A program made the position numbers and the translations under genes. A DNA stretch of 10,768 bases from Methanobacteriota archaeon (lineage in GTDB: Archaea > Halobacteriota > Methanomicrobia > Methanomicrobiales > Methanoculleaceae). The notes below the pieces were generated by a model. It did no database searches. It was not told the origin of the DNA and saw only the letters and a list, made by a program, of their open reading frames with translations. The stretch spans positions 1-10,768 of the forward strand of contig JAEWMO010000127.1 of the NCBI GenBank assembly GCA_023457135.1, written 5' to 3'. Shown here one piece after another: positions 5,319 to 10,768 of this stretch (its first letter is position 1; each line of letters starts with the position of its first letter).

Positions 5319-5447
5319 GCTCCGCCCGGAGAGGTTCGTTTCTCTCAGGCGAGCAGATCTTCTGCAAAACGCGTGAGAGCCCGGTAACAACCGTATAGAG
5401 AGTACTGCATTATACGGAGCCAATTTGCCGGAGTTTCGGGAGACCGA
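5319..5447 (+). promoter_or_regulatory. Structured fwd leader with mutually exclusive stems
   Basis: Stem A: GAGAG (5329-5333) with CTCTC (5342-5346). Stem B: CTCTCA (5342-5347) with TGAGAG (5374-5379), continued by GCG/CGC (5349-5351, 5370-5372) and capped by GCAGA-TCT-TCTGC (5353-5365), 14 bp in all. A and B use the same CTCTC, so only one can form. Stem C: CCGTATA (5391-5397) with TATACGG (5411-5417). A long-range pairing GCTCCG (5319-5324) with CGGAGC (5415-5420) excludes part of C. Stem D: TCGG-GAGA-CCGA (5436-5447) has a GNRA-type loop, 16 bases before the ribosome site GAGG (5463-5466). This is riboswitch- or attenuator-like architecture. I recognise no known riboswitch class and cannot name a ligand. 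Confidence 0.4.
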
Positions 5448-5473
5448 TCTTACAACCACATAGAGGCAAAACC

Positions 5474-5887
5474 ATGGCGAACAGGATTACATTGAACATG
5501 ATCACCCAGCGCTCCATCGAAGAAGGCGTTGCGATGGAGAAGGGCAAAACGACCCCGGAATACTTCGAGGCCTGCTCGATCATCGAGATGCACGATGACG
5601 ACGTCAAAACGCTCGGCCTGGTCCCGAACCAGCTCGTACGGGTGACGAGCGAGTGCGGGAGCGTGGTCGTCAAGGCCGTCAGGGGGCGCCAGTCGCTCTA
5701 CCCCGGTCTTGCGTTCATCCCGCAGGGCGTCTGGGCAAACCAGGTGGTTCCCCCGCGGACCCAGGCGACCGGGGAGCCCCAGTACAGCGGCTTCCCCGTG
5801 ACGGTCGAGCCGGTGAACGGTGAGAAGCGCAAGAGTGCGCTCGAACTCGTTCAGGGGGCCGTCGGGTTGTGGAGAGGTGATCAGTAA
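5474..5887 (+). CDS. fwdD: Formylmethanofuran dehydrogenase subunit D
   Basis: FwdD is the small subunit that, with FwdB, holds the tungsto- or molybdo-bis(pterin) cofactor. It corresponds to the C-terminal pterin dinucleotide-binding (double-psi beta-barrel) domain of formate dehydrogenases. It has 137 residues, near the family norm of about 130. The GLVPNQLVRVTSECGSVVVKAV stretch (48-69) is the usual beta-rich entry to this fold, followed by GLAFIPQGVWANQVVPP (78-94), a typical cofactor-facing segment. The start is ATG 5474 with GAGG 7 bases upstream. It is the first gene of the operon, behind a long leader. Its stop overlaps the fwdB start by one base. The W form (fwd) and the Mo form (fmd) cannot be told apart from sequence here. 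Confidence 0.93.
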   Translation: MANRITLNMITQRSIEEGVAMEKGKTTPEYFEACSIIEMHDDDVKTLGLVPNQLVRVTSECGSVVVKAVRGRQSLYPGLAFIPQGVWANQVVPPRTQATGEPQYSGFPVTVEPVNGEKRKSALELVQGAVGLWRGDQ

Positions 5888-7257
5888 TGCCAAAGAAAGT
5901 TGAGAACGTCGGATGCCCGTACTGCGGCGTCTGCTGTGACGACCTTGTCGTAACCGTATCGGACGATGGAAAGCAGATCCTCGAGGTGGAGAACGCCTGC
6001 GCTATCGGCAACCAGATCTTCCACCACGCCACGGGTGGCGAGAGAGTTAAGCTCCCCCGCCTCCGCCAGCCGGACGGCACCTACAAGGATATCTCCTACG
6101 ATGAGGCGGTCGATTACGCGGCAAAGGTGCTGTACAACGCGAAGAAACCCCTGATCTACGGGTTCGGGTCGACCAACTGCGAGGGCATGGCCGCTGCGGC
6201 CAAGGTCGCCGAGAAGGCGGGGGCCGTGCTCGACAACTGCGCGTCCATCTGCCACGGGTCCTCGTTCCTGGCCATCTTCGACAACGGCTACCCGAGCTGC
6301 ACCCTCGGTGAGACCAAGAACCGCGCGGACGTCGTCGTCTACTGGGGTGCAAACCCCGCTCACGCCCACCCGCGGCACATGTCCCGCTACTCGATCTTCC
6401 CCCGCGGGTTCTTCACCGGCAAGGGGCAGAAGAGCCGCAAGATCATCGTCATCGATCCCCGGCACACCGATACCGCCCAGGTGGCGGACATCTACCTGCA
6501 GGTGAAGCAGGGGCACGACTACGAGCTCTTCGACGCATTCCGTGCCGTCGTCCGCGGTCACGAGATTCCCGAGGAAGTCGCCGGGATCAAGCGCGAGCAG
6601 ATCCTCGAGGTTGCCGACATCCTGAAGAAGGCCCGGTTCGGCACCATCTTCTACGGCATGGGACTCTGCCACTCCGACGGCCGGAACCACAACGTGGATA
6701 TCGCCATCAGCCTGACCCGTGACTTGAACGACTTCACCAAGTGGACGATCATGGCGATGCGGGGCCACTATAACATCACCGGTCCGGGCGCGGTCTGGTC
6801 GTGGCAGTACGGTTACCCCTACTGCCTGGACCTGACGAAGAAGGATCTCGCCTACATGAACCCCGGCGAGACGAGCTCCATCGACCTTGCCATGCGCGAC
6901 GAGGTTGACGCCTTCTTCAACGTCGGTACCGACGCCGGCGCCCACTTCCCGATCGAGGCGGTCAAGCACCTCCGGAAGCACCCCTGGATCACCGTCGACC
7001 CGAACATCTGCATGGCAAGCGAGATATCCGACCTCCACATCCCGGTGGGCATCGTCGGGGTCGAGGTACCGGGCATCGTCTACCGGATGGACAACGTCCC
7101 GATCCAGTACCGCAAGGTCATCGAGCCGCCGGAAGGCGTCATCAGCGACGAGGAACTCTTCGAGCGGATCCACAAGAGGCTCTGCGAACTCGAAGCAGAG
7201 GAGGCCGCGAAGGCCGAGATCAGGGCTGCGCCGGAAGGCGTCCGCGCGGAGGAGTAA
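5887..7257 (+). CDS. fwdB: Formylmethanofuran dehydrogenase subunit B (catalytic, W/Mo)
   Basis: FwdB reduces CO2 to formate at a tungsten/molybdenum bis-pterin centre using low-potential ferredoxin electrons (EC 1.2.7.12); the formate then tunnels to FwdA. The protein has 456 residues. The N-terminal [4Fe-4S] motif is CPYCGVCCDDL with Cys10, Cys13 and Cys17, and Cys38 in NACAIG; Cys16 is an extra cysteine. The metal-ligand residue is Cys122 in SICHGSS, the position that is selenocysteine in some methanogens. It is encoded as TGC here, so this is the cysteine form. The C-terminal tail (about 432-456) is charged and Ala/Glu-rich and seems longer than usual (family about 430). The ATG at 5887 overlaps the fwdD stop (TAATG) and is preceded by GGTGAT, so translation is coupled. 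Confidence 0.96.
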   Translation: MPKKVENVGCPYCGVCCDDLVVTVSDDGKQILEVENACAIGNQIFHHATGGERVKLPRLRQPDGTYKDISYDEAVDYAAKVLYNAKKPLIYGFGSTNCEGMAAAAKVAEKAGAVLDNCASICHGSSFLAIFDNGYPSCTLGETKNRADVVVYWGANPAHAHPRHMSRYSIFPRGFFTGKGQKSRKIIVIDPRHTDTAQVADIYLQVKQGHDYELFDAFRAVVRGHEIPEEVAGIKREQILEVADILKKARFGTIFYGMGLCHSDGRNHNVDIAISLTRDLNDFTKWTIMAMRGHYNITGPGAVWSWQYGYPYCLDLTKKDLAYMNPGETSSIDLAMRDEVDAFFNVGTDAGAHFPIEAVKHLRKHPWITVDPNICMASEISDLHIPVGIVGVEVPGIVYRMDNVPIQYRKVIEPPEGVISDEELFERIHKRLCELEAEEAAKAEIRAAPEGVRAEE

Positions 7258-7260
7258 AGC

Positions 7261-8973
7261 ATGAGCGAACTCATCATCAGGAACGGGTTCGTCTTTGATC
7301 CCCTGCAGGGCATCAAGGGCGACCGGATGGACATCGGGATCAAAGACGGCAAGATCGTCGAGACGGGCGCTCTCAGCAACCCGAAGACGATCGACGCCGC
7401 CGGCATGACCGTGATGGCGGGCGGCGTGGATGTCCACTCCCACGTCGTCGGGCCGAAGGTGAACGTCGGCCGGCTCTTCCGGCCGGAGGACAAACTCTTC
7501 AAGAGTCCCCACAAATCCCCTACGTGCAGCCGCATGGAGATGGGCTTCTCGGTCCCCTCGACGTTCAAGACCGGCTACGACTACGCGCGGATGGGCTACG
7601 TCTTCGTCAACGAGGCGGCGATGCCCCCGCTCCACTCCCCGCACGTCCACGAGGAGATCCGGGACACCCCGATCATCGACAACGCCGCGATGCCGGTCTT
7701 CGGGAACAACTGGTTCACCCTCGAGTACCTCAAGAACAACGAGATCGAGAACAACGCCGCCTACACCGCCTGGCTCCTCCGGGCCACACGCGGGTTCGGC
7801 ATCAAGGTCGTCAACCCCGGCGGGTCTGAGGCCTGGGGATGGGGGCTGAACTGTGTCAACATCCACGACCCGGTTCCCTACTTCGACATCACACCTGCGG
7901 AGATCGTGAAGGGCCTCATCGAGACGAACGAACACCTGGGCCTCCCGCACTCGGTGCACCTGCACTGCAACAATCTCGGGAACCCCGGCAACTACGTCGA
8001 CACGCTCGAGTCGCTCAGGCTCGCCGAGGGCTACACTGCAAAGAACGACTTCGGCCGTGAGCAGGTGATGCACCTCACGCACCTCCAGTTCCACTCCTAC
8101 GGTGGTGACTCCTGGGGGAACTTCGAGTCGAAGGCAAAAGACGTGATGGACTACGTGAACGCCCACGACAACCTCACCATCGATATGGGCCAGGTGACAC
8201 TCGACGAGACGACCACGATGACCGCCGACGGGCCGTTCGAGCACCACCTCTGCTCCCTCAACCACCTGAAGTGGGCGAACGTGGACGTCGAGCTCGAAAC
8301 GGCAGCAGGCGTCGTGCCCTACATCTACAGCCCGAAGGTCAAGGTCTGCACTATCCAGTGGGCGGTCGGCCTGGAACTGGCCCTCTTCGCGAAAGACCTG
8401 ATGCGGACGTTCATTACCACCGACCACCCGAACGCCGGGCCGTTCACCCGCTACCCGCGCGTCATCGCCTGGCTGATGAGCAGGGCTGCGCGTGACGCAA
8501 CGATGAAGACGTTCAAGTGGCTGGACAAGACGATCGACGCGACCTCCATCGACAGCATCGACCGCGAACTCTCGCTCTACGAGATCGCGCAGATGACCCG
8601 CGCAGGGCCGGCAAAGGCGCTCGGTGTCAGCAACATCTACGGCGGGCTCGCCCCCGGCATGGATGCAGACGTCGCCGTCTACGCCCTCAACCCCGAGAAC
8701 ATGCCCGCCGACCCGGCGGCAATCGAGAACGCCTTCTCCCGGTGCGCCTGGCTCGTCAAGGACGGCATCGTGACCGTGCAGAACGGCGAAGTCGTCGCGG
8801 AGCCCGCAAAGCGGACCATCTGGGTCGACGTCAAGGTTCCGGAGAACGCGCAGGTGCAGAGGGACATCTACGAGCACTTCCTCAGGCACTACAGCGTGAA
8901 GCTGGACAACTACTCGCTCTTCGACGAACACCTCCACAACCCGAGGGTGATCGAGGTCGACGCGACTGAATGA
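7261..8973 (+). CDS. fwdA: Formylmethanofuran dehydrogenase subunit A (amidohydrolase)
   Basis: FwdA is a binuclear-zinc amidohydrolase-family subunit that condenses the formate made by FwdB with methanofuran to give formylmethanofuran. The protein has 570 residues, the usual size. Metal-site residues can be read in order: His59 and His61 (DVHSH), Lys182 (GIKVVNPGG, the carboxylated bridging lysine in the M. wolfei structure), His233 and/or His235 (SVHLHCNN), and catalytic Asp388 (TTDHPNAG). A composite beta-domain wraps the barrel at the N-terminus (1-50) and near 460-525. The ATG at 7261 follows the fwdB stop by 3 bases, with GGAGGA 7 bases upstream. Residue roles are by alignment from memory. 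Confidence 0.97.
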   Translation: MSELIIRNGFVFDPLQGIKGDRMDIGIKDGKIVETGALSNPKTIDAAGMTVMAGGVDVHSHVVGPKVNVGRLFRPEDKLFKSPHKSPTCSRMEMGFSVPSTFKTGYDYARMGYVFVNEAAMPPLHSPHVHEEIRDTPIIDNAAMPVFGNNWFTLEYLKNNEIENNAAYTAWLLRATRGFGIKVVNPGGSEAWGWGLNCVNIHDPVPYFDITPAEIVKGLIETNEHLGLPHSVHLHCNNLGNPGNYVDTLESLRLAEGYTAKNDFGREQVMHLTHLQFHSYGGDSWGNFESKAKDVMDYVNAHDNLTIDMGQVTLDETTTMTADGPFEHHLCSLNHLKWANVDVELETAAGVVPYIYSPKVKVCTIQWAVGLELALFAKDLMRTFITTDHPNAGPFTRYPRVIAWLMSRAARDATMKTFKWLDKTIDATSIDSIDRELSLYEIAQMTRAGPAKALGVSNIYGGLAPGMDADVAVYALNPENMPADPAAIENAFSRCAWLVKDGIVTVQNGEVVAEPAKRTIWVDVKVPENAQVQRDIYEHFLRHYSVKLDNYSLFDEHLHNPRVIEVDATE

Positions 8974-8979
8974 GGTGAT
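8972..8979 (+). promoter_or_regulatory. Ribosome binding site fixing the fwdC start
   Basis: GAGGTGAT overlaps the fwdA stop codon and sits 4 bases before ATG 8984. It rules out the in-frame GTG at 8975, which lies inside this site, and implies fwdA-fwdC coupling. Confidence 0.7.
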
Positions 8980-8983
8980 AATC

Positions 8984-9784
8984 ATGAAGACAGTAACCCT
9001 CACCCTGACCAACCCCCCCGAGCTCATGCTTGAGGGGCAAAATATCACTCCGGACAACTTTGCAGGAAAGAAGGCCGCCGAGATCGCCGCCCTCGATGTC
9101 TGGGAAGGCAAACAGAAGAGCCCGCTCGGAAAATACTTCACGGTCGCAGGCGACGGCGGCGCGACCGCGGCCGAGACGAAGATCGTTCTATCGGGGGACT
9201 GCACCCGCGTGAAGCGCATCGGCCAGCAGATGACCGCCGGTGAGATCGTCATCGAAGGCAACGCCGACATGTACATCGGCGGCTGGATGAAGGGCGGAAA
9301 GATCCACGTGAAAGGAAACGTGGACTCGTTCTGCGGTATCGGGATGGAAGGCGGCGAGCTTATCATCGACGGAAACGCCAAAAGTCACCTGGGCTCATCG
9401 CCCCGTGGAGAGTGGCGCGGCATGCAGGGCGGGCTGATCCGGGTCGCCGGGTCCGTCGCAAACGATACCGCCACGTTCATCAACGGCGGGACGATCGTCA
9501 TCGGCGGCGATGCGGACATCCACGTCTCCACCCACGGCGAAGGCGGCACCGTCATCATCAAGGGCAACGCCAAGGGCCGTGTCGGCGGGCAGATGGTGAA
9601 AGGCGACATCTACGTCTACGGGACGATCGAGAACCCGCTCCCCGGGTTCCAGAAGGTCGGCGAGGTGGAGCAGGAGGTCGACGGCGAGACGGCCACATTC
9701 ACCCACTACATCGGGGACCTCGGTGAGCGCCACCCGACCGCGAAAGGCAAGACGGTGTATGCAAACCTCTACACCCGGAACTAA
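8984..9784 (+). CDS. fwdC: Formylmethanofuran dehydrogenase subunit C
   Basis: FwdC is a structural subunit that bridges FwdA and FwdB/D. It belongs to the family related to the C-terminal beta-helix domain of glutamate synthase (GXXGXXXG repeats). The protein has 266 residues. Successive beta-helix turns are visible from about 85 to 215, each with a pattern like GG-x-I-x-V-x-GN: GEIVIEGNADMYIGG (86-100), GGKIHVKGN, GGELIIDGN, GGLIRVAGS, GGTIVIGGD and GGTVIIKGN, ending GDIYVYG. The start ATG 8984 gives the expected short N-terminus (MKTVTLTL). It is the last fwd gene here. No fwdE, fwdF or fwdG follows, so the iron-sulfur partner subunits must be encoded elsewhere. Confidence 0.95.
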   Translation: MKTVTLTLTNPPELMLEGQNITPDNFAGKKAAEIAALDVWEGKQKSPLGKYFTVAGDGGATAAETKIVLSGDCTRVKRIGQQMTAGEIVIEGNADMYIGGWMKGGKIHVKGNVDSFCGIGMEGGELIIDGNAKSHLGSSPRGEWRGMQGGLIRVAGSVANDTATFINGGTIVIGGDADIHVSTHGEGGTVIIKGNAKGRVGGQMVKGDIYVYGTIENPLPGFQKVGEVEQEVDGETATFTHYIGDLGERHPTAKGKTVYANLYTRN

Positions 9785-9786
9785 CC

Positions 9787-9793
9787 TTTTTTT
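9787..9793 (+). terminator. T7 run after fwdC
   Basis: CC-TTTTTTT-GG begins 2 bases after the fwdC stop. A run of this length is enough for archaeal termination, probably partial. No TATA box is visible in the 45 bases between it and moeA, so moeA may be read by transcription that passes this point. Confidence 0.45.
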
Positions 9794-9838
9794 GGACTCG
9801 AGAGGCTCCGGCACAGCAGGCGGGCTGGACGTGGCACC

Positions 9839-10768
9839 ATGGTGAGGCGATACCTCACGCTGCAACCGCTTGCAGAGGTCCGGGAGATGATGCTCTCCGC
9901 CTTTGCATGCCCGGACCGGTTTATACGCGTCCCGGTAGCCGGGGCAGCAGGACAGGTGACGGCAAAATCCATCTGCTCGCCCCTGACGGTCCCGGCAACG
10001 GATGTTGCGGCACGGGACGGCTTTGCCGTCGTGAGCAGCGAGACACCGGGTGCCGGCGACGGAAGAGATGTCCCCCTCCGGACGTTTCACCGGGTGAATA
10101 CAGGCAACCCGGTCCCGCCCGGCCACGATGCGGTCGTCATGATCGAGGATATCGTCGGGGGGGACGGCACCTGGCGCACCAGAAGGGCGGCGCTCCCCGG
10201 TGAGCATATCCATCCCGCCGGCAGCGAGATCCGCGAGGGTGAGATGATCCTTCCTGCCGGACACCGTATACGCCCCTGCGACATCGGGGCGCTCCTCACC
10301 TACGGGATCACCGAACTCGATGTCCGCTCCGTGGAGGTCGGCCTCCTCCCGACCGGGAGCGAGCTGGTCCCGGCAGGCGTGCGGCCGGGGCCGGGAGAGG
10401 TGATCGAGAGCAACACCGCCGCCGCGGCGGCATGGATTGCAGAGACCGGCGCCTCATCGAGACGCTATCCAATTGCCCGCGACGATCCCGAAGTACTCAA
10501 GGAGGCTATCTCACGAGGCATCCGGGAGAACGATCTTCTCCTGGTCTCCGCCGGATCGTCAGCTGGCACCCGGGACTTCACCGCCGGCGTCATCGGCGAC
10601 CTCGGGGAGGTGTTCGTCCACGGTATCGCCATGAAACCGGGAAAACCATCGATCATCGGAAAAGTCGACGGCAAGCCGGTCATCGGGGTGCCGGGATACC
10701 CGATCGCTGCGATGGCGGCCGTACGGGAACTTCTCCTCCCCCTGCTCGCGACCTGGGGGTTTTATGCC
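9839..10768 (+). CDS. moeA: Molybdopterin molybdenumtransferase MoeA (3' end outside window)
   Basis: MoeA inserts molybdate or tungstate into adenylylated molybdopterin. The frame is open from ATG 9839 to the window edge, giving 310 residues without a stop. MoeA motifs in order: the N-terminal RYLTLQPLAEV start, VAARDGFAV (56-64; Asp60 matches E. coli Asp59), NTGNPVPPGHDAVVMIED (87-104), LLPTGSELV (169-177; Glu175), SAGSSAGTRDFT (237-248; Asp246), and KPGKPSIIGKVDGKPVIGVPGYP (266-288). PGYP in place of the bacterial PGNP resembles, from memory, archaeal MoeA proteins that carry a C-terminal periplasmic-binding-protein-like domain; the remainder is not visible. The ribosome site is weak. A hairpin begins at the base after the start codon. 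It lies 54 bases after fwdC on the same strand, which fits supply of the W/Mo cofactor to FwdB/FwdD. Confidence 0.92.
   Translation, partial: MVRRYLTLQPLAEVREMMLSAFACPDRFIRVPVAGAAGQVTAKSICSPLTVPATDVAARDGFAVVSSETPGAGDGRDVPLRTFHRVNTGNPVPPGHDAVVMIEDIVGGDGTWRTRRAALPGEHIHPAGSEIREGEMILPAGHRIRPCDIGALLTYGITELDVRSVEVGLLPTGSELVPAGVRPGPGEVIESNTAAAAAWIAETGASSRRYPIARDDPEVLKEAISRGIRENDLLLVSAGSSAGTRDFTAGVIGDLGEVFVHGIAMKPGKPSIIGKVDGKPVIGVPGYPIAAMAAVRELLLPLLATWGFYA
9842..9858 (+). repeat. Hairpin directly after the moeA start codon
   Basis: GTGAGG (9842-9847) pairs perfectly with CCTCAC (9853-9858) across a 5-base loop, starting at the second codon. In RNA it would sit in the initiating ribosome's footprint. 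It may be chance in a GC-rich gene. Confidence 0.35.

Larger units (their letters stand above)
4479..5473. other. 995-base gene-free control region between divergent operons
   Basis: No open frame here looks coding: no length, no family resemblance, no ribosome site. Composition alternates sharply between AT-rich stretches (about 4600-4735, 4796-4842, 5156-5310) and GC-rich blocks (4741-4795, 5011-5145). Such islands of high GC in AT-rich intergenic DNA often mark structured RNAs, although this genome is GC-rich overall. The region must hold promoters for both mcr (minus) and fwd (plus); individual elements are listed separately. No tRNA, rRNA, CRISPR or recognisable SRP/RNase P RNA signature was found. 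Confidence 0.8.

Noticed and set aside
6250..6256. Selenocysteine in FwdB
   Set aside because: The metal-ligand codon is TGC (Cys122), not TGA, so there is no recoding.
5881..9381. Open frame of 1166 codons antisense to fwdB, fwdA and fwdC
   Set aside because: GC-rich codon use on the sense strand removes antisense stops. The translation is Val/Asp/Arg-rich with no family resemblance, and the sense genes are certain.
1..10768. CRISPR array, insertion sequence or attachment sites
   Set aside because: No regularly spaced direct repeats, transposase-like frame or long terminal repeats were seen; all genes are core metabolic genes with uniform composition.

Overview
The window is a core methanogenesis locus of a GC-rich, hydrogenotrophic methanogenic archaeon. 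Gene content (methyl-coenzyme M reductase plus formylmethanofuran dehydrogenase), archaeal Shine-Dalgarno sites (GAGGTGAT type), TATA-type promoter candidates and T-run terminators all point to Archaea. The high-GC coding sequence, the McrA sequence and the compact mcrBDGA order without mcrC suggest the Methanomicrobiales, most likely a Methanoculleus-like genus (Methanofollis is an alternative). The genus is an inference from recall, not a database result.

Left half, minus strand (about 4590 down to 97): the mcr operon, transcribed mcrB-mcrD-mcrG-mcrA. It encodes the beta, gamma and alpha subunits of the enzyme that releases methane, plus the assembly protein McrD. Active-site and modification-site residues can be placed in McrA and McrB. 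Each gene has a credible ribosome site except mcrD, whose site is weak. The operon ends in a T5 run at 97-101.

Centre (4479-5473): 995 bases without a convincing gene. The region separates the divergent mcr and fwd operons and is far from featureless. It holds a mcr promoter candidate with nearby palindromes, a TTGAAC/GTTCAA operator-like cluster, a long GC-rich hairpin followed by TTTTT on the minus strand (a classic intrinsic-terminator shape), a short tandem repeat, a GC-rich block with repeated CCGGC/GCCGG hairpins, a perfectly symmetric pair of opposed TATA-like boxes, and a fwd leader with mutually exclusive stems. This is where anything undescribed in the window is most likely to be: a minus-strand non-coding RNA upstream of mcr, and/or a structured cis-regulatory leader on the fwd transcript.

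Right half, plus strand: fwdD-fwdB-fwdA-fwdC, tightly packed and translationally coupled. They encode the W/Mo-pterin half (B, D), the metallo-amidohydrolase half (A) and the beta-helix subunit (C) of formylmethanofuran dehydrogenase, which fixes CO2 onto methanofuran. A T7 run follows. Then comes a partial moeA (molybdenum/tungsten insertion into molybdopterin), cut by the window edge, which would supply the metal cofactor for FwdB/FwdD. The first and last enzymes of CO2-reducing methanogenesis are thus encoded head to head around one shared control region.
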